DNA from: Oligoflexia bacterium
GTDB taxonomy: Bacteria > Bdellovibrionota_G > JANQFH01
Length of the DNA: 64,000 nt
Direction of reading: 5' to 3'
Assembly (NCBI GenBank): GCA_028277945.1
Contig: JANQFH010000003.1
Location: forward strand, 62,001 to 126,000
Shown: positions 1-10,800 of the stretch, in pieces
Layout of the letters: the number at the start of each line of letters is the position of its first letter
Position numbering within the stretch: the stretch's first letter is position 1
Notes under the pieces: model-generated
The model's input: only the letters and a program-made list of their open reading frames with translations
Databases searched by the model: none
What the model was told of the DNA's origin: nothing
Position numbers and translations under genes: made by a program

Positions 1-2685
1 TTTGCTTGTCGCTTGCAGCTGCAGCTTGAAAAAAGCACCTTTGACTATTTTGATCTGCAACAACTAGAAAAGCAATTTCCTGGCAAAATCTCCCGGCTAC
101 CCTTCTGCTTGAAAGTACTCCTAGAAAACAGCCTACGCCAAGACGATGGTTCCAAAGAGCGCCGACAAGAGATTGAAGCGCTCATCCACTGGAATGCACG
201 CCAACAGCAGCGCCAGGAGATCAGCTTTCTACCTGCACGCGTGGTACTCCAAGATTTAACGGGGGTGCCAGCACTAGTCGACTTCGCGGTCATGCGCGAT
301 GCCATGGCAAAGATGGGTGGCGATGCCAGCAAAATTGACACTCAGCTACCTGCGGATCTGGTTATCGACCACTCGGTGCAGGTGGATCACTTTGGCAGTG
401 CAGCAGCCTTTAAGCACAACGTACAAAAGGAGTTTGAACGCAACCGTGAGCGCTACACCTTTTTGCGCTGGGGACAGCGGGCCCTAGACAACTTGAGAGT
501 CGTACCCCCGGGTACGGGAATCGTGCATCAAGTCAACCTCGAATACCTGGCCAAAGTCGTCTTTACCCAGCAGCAGGAGGATATCTGTTGGGCTTACCCA
601 GACACTCTGGTTGGTACGGACAGCCACACCACCATGATCAACGGTCTGGGCGTGCTTGGTTGGGGAGTCGGTGGCATTGAGGCTGAGGCGGCCATGCTTG
701 GCGAACCCATCAGCCTGCTTATCCCCGATGTGATCGGCTTCAAACTCAAGGGTGAATTAGCTGAAGGTGCCACCGCCACCGATCTGGTGCTCACCATCAC
801 GCAGATGCTGCGTGACTACGGTGTGGTCGGCAAATTCGTCGAATTCTACGGAGAGGGGCTTCGTCATCTAAGCCTTGCTGACCGTGCTACCATCAGCAAC
901 ATGGCCCCCGAGCAAGGTGCAACCTGCGCCATTTTTCCCATCGACACAGAGACGCTGCACTACCTGCGTTTTACTGGCAGAGATGCGGCGCATGTGGATC
1001 TGGTAGAGGCCTACTACAAAGCGCAGGGCATGATGCATACCCCAGCAAGTGCGGCCGCTGATTATAGTGAGCACCTTGAGCTTGATCTTAAAGAGGTGGT
1101 TGCCTCACTCTCGGGTCCAAGACGGCCGCAAGATCGTTTTCCACTGACGCAGGCAAAAACAAACTTCCGCAAAGAGCTCGATAATTTTCTGCAGCTGCAA
1201 TCACAAACAGACAAAAACCCTGTTGTTGAGCTGCAGTTGCCCGAGACTAAGGAGAACTGCCAACTCAAACATGGTTCTGTGGTCATCTCTGCGATCACCA
1301 GCTGCACCAACACCTCCAACCCGGCGGTAATGATAGCTGCTGGACTGTTGGCAAAAAAGGCGGTTGAGCGTGGTTTGCAACGACCCCCTTGGGTGAAGAG
1401 TAGTTTGGCACCTGGTTCTAAGGTGGTCACCGACTATCTCAACGACAGTGGCCTCACCCCCTATTTGGAGAAGCTTGGTTACAACCTGGTCGGCTACGGT
1501 TGTACCACCTGTATTGGCAACAGCGGACCTCTGTCTACTGAGATTGCCCAAGCAATCCAACAACACAACCTGGTTGCCTGCTCCGTGCTATCAGGCAATC
1601 GCAACTTTGAAGGGCGCATTAACCCACACACCCGCTTCAACTACCTCGCCTCGCCACCGCTGGTGGTCGCTTACGGTCTAGCCGGACGTATGGATATTGA
1701 CTGGCAACAAGAGCCTGTCGGCAATGATAAAAACGGCAAGCCCGCCTACCTCAGAGATATCTGGCCAACCCAAGCAGAGGTCCAACGCAGCATCGATGCG
1801 TGCGTTAAGACTGAGATGTTTCAGCAACAGTACAGCAAGGTCTTCGAGGGTGAGGCAACCTGGCAGAGCTTGCCGGTACCAAAGGGCAGCCGCTACGACT
1901 GGAATGAGACCTCCACTTACATCAAAGCACCCACCTTCTTTGATGCCATGCCACCCTCAGCCGCGCCACTGCAACCGATTATGGGCATGCGGCTGTTGGC
2001 ACTGCTGGGAGACTCGGTGACCACCGATCACATCTCGCCTGCTGGCGCCATTCCCAAGGATAGCCCTGCTGGGCGCTATCTTGTTGAGCACGGCGTACCA
2101 CAGACAGATTTTAACTCCTTTGGCGCCCGTCGTGGCAACCATGAGGTGATGGTGCGCGGCACCTTTGGTAACATCCGTTTGCGTAATCAATTGGTGCCAG
2201 GTGTTGAGGGTGGTTACACTGTCCATCCCGAAAACAAAAAACCGCTCCCTATTTACGACGCTGCCATGAAGTACGCGCAAAGCAAAACCCCATTGATCGT
2301 TATTGCCGGCAAAGAGTATGGCAGCGGCTCTTCACGCGATTGGGCGGCCAAGGGTACCAGGTTGTTAGGCATTCGCTGCGTGCTGGCGGAGAGTTTTGAA
2401 CGTATCCATCGGAGCAACCTCATTGGTATGGGCGTGTTGCCACTGCAGTTTACGGTGGGGAGCACTGCTAAGAGTTTGGATCTCAAGGGTAGTGAGAGCT
2501 TTGACCTGGTGGATCTCAACGATGCGCTCAAGCCCAAACAAAAACTCACCCTGCAAATCACGCGTCAGGATGGTCAGCAGCAGGAGTTTGCCGTCATCGC
2601 CCGCATCGACACCGCCACCGAGCTCACCTACTACCGCCACGGCGGCATCTTGCACTACGTACTGCGTTCTATGCTGCAGCACTAA
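1..2685 (+). CDS. acnA: Aconitate hydratase, 5'-truncated by window edge
   Basis: AcnA-type aconitase, the cytoplasmic TCA-cycle enzyme that interconverts citrate and isocitrate with a [4Fe-4S] cluster. The frame is open from base 1. A TTG at 13 gives 890 residues, but compared with E. coli AcnA as I recall it the N-terminus is about ten residues short, so the true start is probably outside the window. Numbered from that TTG, the cluster cysteines are Cys431 (TSCTNTSNP) and Cys497/Cys500 (GCTTCIGN). The family segments VGTDSHTTMINGLG and GVGGIEAEAAML are present. The C-terminal swivel domain includes KEYGSGSSRDWAAKG and ends in the usual short tail. It is complete at the 3' end and followed by a promoter-like sequence for the next gene, so the two are probably not one operon. 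Identification is secure; only the start is unknown. Confidence 0.97.
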   Translation, partial: FACRLQLQLEKSTFDYFDLQQLEKQFPGKISRLPFCLKVLLENSLRQDDGSKERRQEIEALIHWNARQQQRQEISFLPARVVLQDLTGVPALVDFAVMRDAMAKMGGDASKIDTQLPADLVIDHSVQVDHFGSAAAFKHNVQKEFERNRERYTFLRWGQRALDNLRVVPPGTGIVHQVNLEYLAKVVFTQQQEDICWAYPDTLVGTDSHTTMINGLGVLGWGVGGIEAEAAMLGEPISLLIPDVIGFKLKGELAEGATATDLVLTITQMLRDYGVVGKFVEFYGEGLRHLSLADRATISNMAPEQGATCAIFPIDTETLHYLRFTGRDAAHVDLVEAYYKAQGMMHTPASAAADYSEHLELDLKEVVASLSGPRRPQDRFPLTQAKTNFRKELDNFLQLQSQTDKNPVVELQLPETKENCQLKHGSVVISAITSCTNTSNPAVMIAAGLLAKKAVERGLQRPPWVKSSLAPGSKVVTDYLNDSGLTPYLEKLGYNLVGYGCTTCIGNSGPLSTEIAQAIQQHNLVACSVLSGNRNFEGRINPHTRFNYLASPPLVVAYGLAGRMDIDWQQEPVGNDKNGKPAYLRDIWPTQAEVQRSIDACVKTEMFQQQYSKVFEGEATWQSLPVPKGSRYDWNETSTYIKAPTFFDAMPPSAAPLQPIMGMRLLALLGDSVTTDHISPAGAIPKDSPAGRYLVEHGVPQTDFNSFGARRGNHEVMVRGTFGNIRLRNQLVPGVEGGYTVHPENKKPLPIYDAAMKYAQSKTPLIVIAGKEYGSGSSRDWAAKGTRLLGIRCVLAESFERIHRSNLIGMGVLPLQFTVGSTAKSLDLKGSESFDLVDLNDALKPKQKLTLQITRQDGQQQEFAVIARIDTATELTYYRHGGILHYVLRSMLQH

Positions 2686-2728
2686 AAACTAACCTCACAC
2701 CAACCCTTTGGAATGAAAACCCCTTTTG

Positions 2729-2757
2729 TTGACAGGTGGCATTAAGCAGGATAGTCT
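2729..2757 (+). promoter_or_regulatory. Sigma-70-like promoter
   Basis: A perfect -35 TTGACA (2729-2734), a 17-nt spacer and a weaker -10 TAGTCT (2752-2757). Transcription would begin near 2764, which argues against the TTG codon at 2758 and for the ATG at 2788 as the start of the downstream gene. Confidence 0.5.
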
Positions 2758-2787
2758 TTGAACAACTGTCCGAGGCTAGGGGGAAAG

Positions 2788-4107
2788 ATGCCAGCGACGT
2801 TAAGGGAAGACTTTTGTGTCCAGCACATTCGGTGGCCAGCAAAGGCGTGGTACCGTCACAAATTCGGCGCTATGGTTGGACTCCTCTTTCTTATGGCACT
2901 GCCAAGCTACCTCTTAGCGTCTCCTCGGATTGAGAAAGGTTCCTATAAACTTGGCAACTATATTGTAACCAGGTTGATCCGTACGGAAGCCGATAGGTAT
3001 CCACAGGAGTGTGAGTCAGATGTTAAGCTGCCGGCGATGAGCAGATCTATCTATCTGGTCTATATCGATAACAAGACCGAGACCATGCAAAGAGTTTTTG
3101 GCGACAGCGTCTGCTTTTCTGTCAGCAAAGATCTTTCTTTTCGTCCAACCTTTGAGATTCCAGAGCGTTTTTTTGTTGCCGAAGATGGTGAGGAGCCTCT
3201 GCTTGACGAGAGCGAGGTCAGCGTTGCAACCATAACCCAAAACCATCCTCCGAGACAATTTTGGCCAAGAGAACTGCATTGGAAGCTCCATATCTTCAGT
3301 TACTTTTTTGATAATGATGAGGGTTTACAGAAGCTGAAGAATTTTGACGGTGAGTATATAGATTGGCTTGAGAAAAATGAATCTATTGGAATTGGGGACA
3401 TCATTGATACCAAAAGACCGGTGACAAAGCTCGGTTTTGAAGTTCCAGGTACAGCTGACTCTCCAGTGGGAGCCATGCAAGCAAAAATAGATTTTTGTGA
3501 CGCCCTCAAGAAAATTTTTGCCTTAGAACTAGTTTGTCCATCGCTTTTACCTACGGATATAGCAACCTTGACGGCAAATTTCTCACCTCCAACCATGGAA
3601 AAGGTCTTCGAGGCACTGCTAGGTGATGCCCTGATTGATAATGACACGGAGGCGTGGGGAATTTTTAGCGCCATCGCCGAAGACCCAAACCCCTTTGCAG
3701 CTAGTGAGCTCTATGGTACGGAAATCACCCCAACAAGCGCCCCAGTGCATCATGGTGACCTCCTCCGCATTGCCAATGCCTTGTCTGCAAAAGCAGTGGT
3801 TGACAACGATGCAAGAGAGACCTACGAAACCATGGCTACTTGGCTAACAAGAGAAGAGCAGGAAAATAAGGACCACGTTAAATCCAACGAACTTGTTTAC
3901 GAACATCGTGGCAAGCGGCTAACCTTTTGGTATCCCAAAGCGGGCGAATGGGGTCCTAAGCCGATACAAGGAGTGCCGGTTGACCTTGCAAAGGCCTATT
4001 GCGCGCAAATCAGCCGAAAGCCACCTCCACTGAGTAAGGCAAGCAACCAGGACGGAAATCTAGTCTTTGCCAATGGCTTCAGTTGCGGCACCCTCGAGCC
4101 AAGATGA
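2788..4107 (+). CDS. Putative exported protein of unknown function
   Basis: I do not recognise this family. The ATG at 2788 is preceded by a purine run (AGGGGGAAAG), and the upstream promoter would start transcription between the alternative TTG (2758) and this ATG. The first ~28 residues are basic and are followed by a hydrophobic stretch (GLLFLMALPSYLLAS). This is either an uncleaved membrane anchor or a signal peptide whose real start is the in-frame ATG at 2872. The remaining ~400 residues are soluble, mixed alpha/beta, rich in acidic residues and proline, with only scattered cysteines and no repeats or catalytic motif I can name. It stands alone between acnA and smc. Composition and codon use look like the neighbours. 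The existence of the gene is well supported; the function is unknown. Confidence 0.8.
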   Translation: MPATLREDFCVQHIRWPAKAWYRHKFGAMVGLLFLMALPSYLLASPRIEKGSYKLGNYIVTRLIRTEADRYPQECESDVKLPAMSRSIYLVYIDNKTETMQRVFGDSVCFSVSKDLSFRPTFEIPERFFVAEDGEEPLLDESEVSVATITQNHPPRQFWPRELHWKLHIFSYFFDNDEGLQKLKNFDGEYIDWLEKNESIGIGDIIDTKRPVTKLGFEVPGTADSPVGAMQAKIDFCDALKKIFALELVCPSLLPTDIATLTANFSPPTMEKVFEALLGDALIDNDTEAWGIFSAIAEDPNPFAASELYGTEITPTSAPVHHGDLLRIANALSAKAVVDNDARETYETMATWLTREEQENKDHVKSNELVYEHRGKRLTFWYPKAGEWGPKPIQGVPVDLAKAYCAQISRKPPPLSKASNQDGNLVFANGFSCGTLEPR

Positions 4108-4129
4108 CAAGCCGCGTAAATCACTAGAA

Positions 4130-4143
4130 ATATAGCGCTATAT
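4130..4143. repeat. 14-bp perfect palindrome upstream of smc
   Basis: ATATAGCGCTATAT is perfectly self-complementary and lies 65 bp before the smc start codon. It could be a repressor operator or chance. A TATGAT box at 4189-4194 is a possible -10 for smc, but it has no convincing -35. Confidence 0.3.
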
Positions 4144-4208
4144 GTAATGTCATCTACGCTGCTTTCCCCTTGAGACTGCAATACTCTTTATGATATGGAT
4201 AGCTTACG

Positions 4209-7200
4209 ATGAAGCTGAAGCGGGTAGAGATTCAGGGGTTCAAGTCGTTTGTCGATCGCACCACCCTCGACTTCCACAATGGCATCACCGCCGTTGTCGG
4301 CCCCAACGGCTGTGGTAAAAGCAACCTCGTCGACGCCATCCGTTGGGCCCTGGGTGAGACCAACCCGCGTACCTTGCGCGGCGCACTGATGGATGATGTC
4401 ATCTTCAGTGGCACCGAGTACCGCCCACCACTCGGCATGGCCGAGGTCTCCATTACCCTAAGCAACGAACAGGGGATGGCGCCCGCACAGTACCAGGCGC
4501 TGCCGGAGATCATGGTAACCCGCCGAGTGTTTCGCGATGGCGAGAGCGAATATCTGATCAACAAAACGCCCTGCCGACTCAAAGACATCAGCGATATCTT
4601 TATGGGCACGGGCGCTGGCCTCTATTCGGTCATTGAGCAGGGGCGTATCCACAACGTCGTCTCTGCTAAACCGGATGAACTGCGCACCTTTATTGAAGAG
4701 GCTGCGGGTATTACCTTTTACCGCTCGCGTAAGCGAGCTGCTCTGCGCCGTATTGAAGCGACACAAAAGAACCTCATCCGAGTCAGCGACATCTTAAGTG
4801 AGATTTCGCGACAGATCCGTTATCTCGAACGTCAAGCGCGTAAGGCAGAACGCTACCGGGAGTACCGCGATCGCTTGCGGCTGTTGGAGCTCAACCTCAC
4901 CCAGCAGCAGATGAATGAAATTCAAGTTAAGATGGATGGCCTCGATGCCGAGAAACAGCAGACGAATGCAAGCCTGCTCAGTATGGAGTCCAAAGCCGCT
5001 GATCTCTCTGCCCAGAGTGAAGCACTGAAAATCAAACTGCACGAGTATGAAGGTCAAGTGCAGACCGCGCAAAAGGCACTGTTTGAGGCGGGCAAAGGCT
5101 TAGCGGAGAAGGAACATCAAAAAGCCTACCTTGGCAAGGAACACACCGATCTCGGCGAGCGACGAGTCACTATAACCAGTGAACTTGAACGGCTACGGCT
5201 TAAGAACGAACTTATAGAAGACGAGTTGCAAAGCGGCGGCAGAGAACTCGGTCGTCTTAAAGAGGACAATAGAGACTCTCATATCCGCCTGCAGAGCATT
5301 GCCGTGCAAAAGACGGCACTGGAAGCCGAGCAGCAAAACTACCAGCTGCTCCAGGAGGAAAACCACAACAAGCTCATAGAGCAGTTAACCACCATCACCA
5401 CGCTGCAAAGCCAACTTGCCGCCATGCAAGAAAAAGCCGGGGATCAGCGGCAAATTCAAATCCGCTGGCAACAAGACCAGCAACAGGTTGAGAGCGAGCG
5501 ACATCAGGTTGTCGAGACACAAACACAGCAACAGCAGCAAAAAGCTCACCTCGCTGCCGAAGTTGAAGAAAAACAGCAGCGCCTACAGACCCTCCATACA
5601 GAGCTAGAGAGTGCCGCCACAAAGCTCAACGAACTGGAAAGCGAACGCCAGCAGCTCAAAGAGGCCTACACTGAGGCAAACTCCAAATTGGAGTCGATGC
5701 TGGCACTACAGCGTGAAGAAGATCTGAGTCAGTTTATGCAAGTCGCGAAGCAGAGTTGTGGCCGCAAAATCGTTGCGCCGATCTCGCAACTCATTACTGT
5801 GAGTAAAGAGCTGGAAAAGGCGGTTGAAGTATACTTGGGAGAGCGGCTCTCCTGGGTCGTGGTTAAGGACCATCCCGCAAGCTTGATGCTGCAGATTCTC
5901 AACCAAGGTGCGGTACCGCGCACAACCATTATCCCACGGGACATTACCAAGACCGCAAAGGATAAGCCAGACGACACCCTGAGTGGCTCTGGTGTCATTG
6001 GCCCTATGGCGGCACAGATCGACTGCTCTGGCAAGTACAGAGCGGTCATCGAATATCTCTGTGGCGATACCGTAGTTGTGGACAACTTGCAAACCGCTGT
6101 TCGCCTTAGCAAAGGTAGTGCTGCTACAAAAACGTTTGTCACTTTAAATGGCGAGATCATCACTGCCGGTGCCGAAGTAACCGCGGGTGATAGCAACAAA
6201 AACTATCAGAGCATCTTGCGGCGCAAGCGACAGATTGAAGAGCTGCGCCAGCTCCGCCTTGAGCACAGCGAAAAGCTCCAAGACGCGGAGACAGCAGCCA
6301 ACACACTGACAGCACTGAAAGACAACCTTGCGGATGAAAAACAGCGCCTTGATGAAGATTTGCAAAGCCTCCGCCTCAAACAAGTCGAAGCAGACAAGGA
6401 CCTAGGCGGGCTAGATGATAACCTAGCGCGTTTACAAGAGCGCATCCGTGAACTCGAACAACAAAACAGTGAAGTAACCACGTCGCATCAGGCACTTACC
6501 GCAAAGATGCAAAGCCAGCAACAACAGCTACAGCAGGCACAAACTGAGCAGGCTGAGATGCAACGGGAAGAGGCAAGACTACAACAGCTAGGAGAGGTGC
6601 AGCAACTCAAACTCACAGAGCTACAAGAGCAGGCAACCAGCACACGAGTGCAGAACGCCTCGGCTCTAGAGCGCGAGGAACATCTGACCCAGGAGCAACT
6701 ACGCCTGAAAAATGATCTAGAGACCAACCGCAAGAGCGTTGCTCAGTTAGAGACAGAGTTGCAACAGCTATGGCAGCGGGAGAATGACAATCGGCAAGAG
6801 CTCGATGGTATCGGCCAAACACTGCTAAGCCTACAGCAGCAGGTAGCAGAGCTGGAGAGCGCCTTCCAAGAGTGTCAGCGCAACTACCAAGAGGTCAACA
6901 GCCAACTGCAGCAGGCAGAAGTCAGCCGGCGTGAGAGTGAAGCAGCAGCCAATCAGTTCACCAAGAAGCTCTCCGAGTTAGAAATTCAACTGCGAGAGTT
7001 CGCTGTCAAAAAAGAGCACCTGCGAGATTTGATGTTAGAAAAGTGGAAGGTCGATCTTACCGCCGCCACCCCAGAACCTGTGGAGATCACGGCAGAAACA
7101 GACGAAGAAGTGGAACGCCTGCGCAATTCCATGGATCGCATGGGCGAGGTCAACCTTGGTGCGGTGGAAGAACACGCCTTTCTCAAAGAGCGTTTTGACT

Positions 7201-7808
7201 TTCTCTCAAGTCAGCGTGATGATTTAGAACAGTCTTTAAAATCGCTGCACAAAACCATTCGGAAAATAGACTCGACTACGCGCAAGCTCTTCTTTGCGGC
7301 CTTTGATGGCATCAACGTCGAGCTCAAAAAGATGTTTCCGAGGTTTTTCCAGGGCGGCAAAGCGGAGATCCTGCTAACCGGTGAGGAACAAGAAGACCCG
7401 CTAGAGCGCGGCATCACCATCATGGCGCGACCTCCGGGCAAGCGAACCCAACACATCAACCTGCTCTCCGGTGGTGAAAAGGCGCTCACAGCTGCAGCCC
7501 TTATCTTTGCCATCTTCAAGTACAAGCCATCGCCCTTTAGCATCCTCGATGAGGTGGACGCCCCTCTAGACGATGAAAACACCCGTCGCTTCAACAGCGT
7601 TGCCAAGGAGATCAGCAAGGAGTCGCAGCTGGTAATCGTCACCCACAATAAGACCACCATGGAGGTGGCACAAAACTTATACGGCATCACCATGGAAGAG
7701 GCCGGCATCTCCAAGACCGTCTCCGTACGCTTAGAAGAGCCTGGTGTGCGTCCGGTCAGCCGCGAGGTCCCCATGCCAACCCCGAACGAAGACGCTGCCG
7801 TCGCCTAG
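4209..7808 (+). CDS. smc: Chromosome partition protein SMC
   Basis: ABC-type ATPase of the SMC-ScpAB condensin, which loops and segregates chromosomes. The 1,199-residue length is typical. The N-terminal head carries Walker A GPNGCGKSN (residues 31-39). Long glutamine/glutamate-rich coiled coils (about 170-500 and 670-1000) flank a hinge domain (about 505-665). The C-terminal head has the ABC signature LLSGGEKALTA (from about 1085) and Walker B FSILDEVDAPLDDEN (from about 1110). The ATG at 4209 gives the family-typical start MKLKRVEIQGFKSF, although no strong ribosome binding site precedes it. It is transcribed alone; the next gene is convergent with 39 bp between stops. No scpA or scpB is in the window. 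Confidence 0.98.
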   Translation: MKLKRVEIQGFKSFVDRTTLDFHNGITAVVGPNGCGKSNLVDAIRWALGETNPRTLRGALMDDVIFSGTEYRPPLGMAEVSITLSNEQGMAPAQYQALPEIMVTRRVFRDGESEYLINKTPCRLKDISDIFMGTGAGLYSVIEQGRIHNVVSAKPDELRTFIEEAAGITFYRSRKRAALRRIEATQKNLIRVSDILSEISRQIRYLERQARKAERYREYRDRLRLLELNLTQQQMNEIQVKMDGLDAEKQQTNASLLSMESKAADLSAQSEALKIKLHEYEGQVQTAQKALFEAGKGLAEKEHQKAYLGKEHTDLGERRVTITSELERLRLKNELIEDELQSGGRELGRLKEDNRDSHIRLQSIAVQKTALEAEQQNYQLLQEENHNKLIEQLTTITTLQSQLAAMQEKAGDQRQIQIRWQQDQQQVESERHQVVETQTQQQQQKAHLAAEVEEKQQRLQTLHTELESAATKLNELESERQQLKEAYTEANSKLESMLALQREEDLSQFMQVAKQSCGRKIVAPISQLITVSKELEKAVEVYLGERLSWVVVKDHPASLMLQILNQGAVPRTTIIPRDITKTAKDKPDDTLSGSGVIGPMAAQIDCSGKYRAVIEYLCGDTVVVDNLQTAVRLSKGSAATKTFVTLNGEIITAGAEVTAGDSNKNYQSILRRKRQIEELRQLRLEHSEKLQDAETAANTLTALKDNLADEKQRLDEDLQSLRLKQVEADKDLGGLDDNLARLQERIRELEQQNSEVTTSHQALTAKMQSQQQQLQQAQTEQAEMQREEARLQQLGEVQQLKLTELQEQATSTRVQNASALEREEHLTQEQLRLKNDLETNRKSVAQLETELQQLWQRENDNRQELDGIGQTLLSLQQQVAELESAFQECQRNYQEVNSQLQQAEVSRRESEAAANQFTKKLSELEIQLREFAVKKEHLRDLMLEKWKVDLTAATPEPVEITAETDEEVERLRNSMDRMGEVNLGAVEEHAFLKERFDFLSSQRDDLEQSLKSLHKTIRKIDSTTRKLFFAAFDGINVELKKMFPRFFQGGKAEILLTGEEQEDPLERGITIMARPPGKRTQHINLLSGGEKALTAAALIFAIFKYKPSPFSILDEVDAPLDDENTRRFNSVAKEISKESQLVIVTHNKTTMEVAQNLYGITMEEAGISKTVSVRLEEPGVRPVSREVPMPTPNEDAAVA

Positions 7809-7847
7809 TCGTCTGTTACGTACGGGTCGATAACCTCTAGCCGTACC

Positions 7848-10800
7848 TCAACCGTCGTCGGGTGTTAATAAGTCTGTTCTGGGTGTGAGTCTGTCTAGAT
7901 CGTCTAGTGCCCGGCGTGCAAATTTGGACCAATTTGTTCTCCCGTATCCAATAGTGTTAGGAACTGCAAATTCATCTAAGGGTACCAAGCCTTTTCTCAA
8001 AGCTTCTGCTTGCGCAACCGCGGATGGATTAACAGGCCCACTTTCATCGATTATGAACAGCCGTAACAGGAGTTCAGCGGGCGACAACTCTGACCATTCT
8101 CTATAGTTAGCAGTATTGGGATCAACAAAAGAGACCAGTCGTTGTTCTACAAGCGTCTCAAATTCGGGAACGGAGCTCTCTTGGGTAAGTGTCTCTAGCT
8201 CTTCGAGCAATAGCGCGACAAACTCAATTGAAGCGCGGACGTCTTTGACGTATGCGACAGTATCTGCAGTGTCTCCTCTGTCAGCGGCTAATGCCAGAGA
8301 AGCCGCTTCGACTTCTGTTAATGCTTGCCGCATCCTCTCAATACATTCTAAAGTGATCTCATCAACCATAAGAGCCTCAGTAAACGCTAATGCCGCATCC
8401 GCGAACGCCTCTCGATCTTTTGCAGCCTCCTCTATAGATGCTACAGTCTCTGGCTCATAATCCTGCACTAAACGTTCAGCGGCCTCTTCACCACTTGGAA
8501 TAAGGCCAACTTTTTCGTAGAGCTCCCGAAGACCAGCAATGGGAAGGGCAAGCTCGTCTAAGATTGATAGAATAGAACGAAGATGCTCCTGTTCCATAGT
8601 TCTACCAGTATCCTGTTCGTCAATAGAGTGCTGAAGTCTTTCGAGCACTACTTTTAGCCGACTTAGTCCATCGTCTAAGTGTTGTCTCTCGGCACGATTC
8701 AGGTCTGGCGATTCAAGAGTCTTATCTAAATGCTCATTTAATTGACTCAGCTCTTTTTGCAAACTCTCAACAGCAGCGAGCATGCTGTCAGTTGATGGTT
8801 TAGGGTCATTTGCAAACTCCTTAACGCCCCTTTTAAGCGTAGTTGAGGCTGTTTCATAAGCGGCAAAAAAGCTCACTAGAGCGTCCATTAGGTCTCGTGA
8901 AAGATTTCTTGCCATATCATGTAGCAGCTCAACTGGATCGGCGGCCCGCAATTCATCCCTTTCCCGAAAAGCTTGACTAGTTTCCGATTGGGCGTCTCTT
9001 ACAAACTCACCCCTTATTAGAAAGATCTCAAAAGCTATAGCCCGTCGCAAAAATTCCGCAAAGATTGGTTCATTCGGAGCCAAGCCCGCAGCTTCGAATA
9101 GCTCTGTTAACTGCCTCTGCAGAGACTGTCGGTCAAATGGAGTGGGCTCAAAGAGCCAAAATACCGCTAACGGTAAAGACATACTCATAGAGGTCATTAG
9201 GTGTTCGACAAAACTTTCCGGAGTATGTTGACTCGTGTCGGTGCTATCGGCATAGACTGTACCCATACGTACAAAACGTTCAACTGCCAGCATTACCTGC
9301 ATATAGATGCTCAAGGCCGTTTTGAGGGCCTCGACCTCAGCAGGTGTTGGTTCTTCAGCCGCTGCTTCCTCTTCTGCAGGTGTGCCTCCCTCGTCCTCAA
9401 CAGGACTCTCCCCCTCATCAGGTTCTCCTGATTCATCACGATTCTCTGCTTTGATAATAGTAGGAACCGTTAAGGCCTCGTCTTCTTCATTACGCTGCTC
9501 AACAAGACGTTCGCCTTGGTATGGCACATCATCGATGACTATGGGAGCCATGACATCCCCATCGGGAGGTGTCGGCACAATAATCGTTGGTTCCTGCTCA
9601 ACCGTTTCGTCCGATGGGGTAAGATCCAAATAAGGCGACAACGGCAGCTCTATAAGATCTGGTTGAAATGGTGGTCCTATTGGCGCCTCTTGATCGGGTG
9701 CTGCAAGTGTGGTTGCGGGTGTTGCATCAGGCGCTGGGACCCTCACTGGCACAACGGGTAGCACGGTGGGTACCACAGCTGGCATATCTGGCATGGTTGT
9801 TGTGGGAGTATTTTCCGTAGTTGTTTGCCGGTTATTCTGTGGGTTTTTGGTTTTCCCAGAAGGTTTTTTCGGTGGGTTCAAGACCGCTTGAGCTGGACCC
9901 GCATGATCTTGTGGGGTTAAGGATCGTGGCCCCGAGCCTTGGTTTGCAGCTGGTTCTCTTAGACTCTCAGCAAAGGCCTTGGAAGGATCATAGGCATAGG
10001 GGTTGGCTGGCTTTGCAGGTTTCGCGGGTCTGCCTGGCTTTCCTGGTTCAATAAAGTTAGGCCCTTTCCCTTTATCCCACAACCATCGACCGGCCTCTCT
10101 ATTAAACTCAGCCAGCTCCCGTGCTGCTAGCGCCTTCTCCTGCAAGCGCAAGCGCTGCATAGTACGCGCCCGGGCCCGCAGGATGCTGCCTGAGGTACGC
10201 ATGGCACCTTCTGCCATCACGGCAACCAGGGCCATGTTCAACCAACTATCGGCATAGCCACGAGGGCCCTTGCCAAGTGCTTCCCAGGTCTCTGGATCAT
10301 ACTCATCCATAAACAGGGTTCTCACCACCGGACGAAACTCCCATGCTGAGTTCCAGACAAACTTGCCGGTATCCCGCACAAAACGATAACAGGGCGCTCC
10401 AACAAAACCTGTGAGCGCATTGTTGCGCATCTTGCGGGCAAAGACCTCAGGATCCTCATCCCAACCCATACAGCTCATACTGAAGTAAGCCATGTCGGGA
10501 ATGAGGTTCTTCAAACGCTGTGGATACCAAGCATTCTTCTGCTCCTCCCACCGGGCAAAGGTGTAGGTTCGAGACGGCTCACGGTTGAGGAGGCGCTCCT
10601 CGATCCGACGTAGCCATTGATGAAACTCCTGCTCGGATGCAAACCAACCCGTATCCCAGTTCAACCAGGTGTCATGGTCACGATGGCTACGAAGATGGGC
10701 GAGTAGTCGTGAGAACTCCCCTGACGATAACATCGCTGGGACCAACCAACCGAGGTTGCCCAAAGCCTCTAACGCCTTCATCCATTGATAGGGCTCACCA

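Noticed and set aside
1062-1566. Minus-strand frames of about 120 codons inside acnA
   Set aside because: Antisense shadows of a well-conserved gene with no initiation signals; cysteine/arginine-rich composition typical of reverse frames.
7820-7846. GTACGG/CCGTAC inverted repeat between smc and the convergent gene as terminator
   Set aside because: Only 6 bp with a 15-nt loop and no T-tract on either strand.
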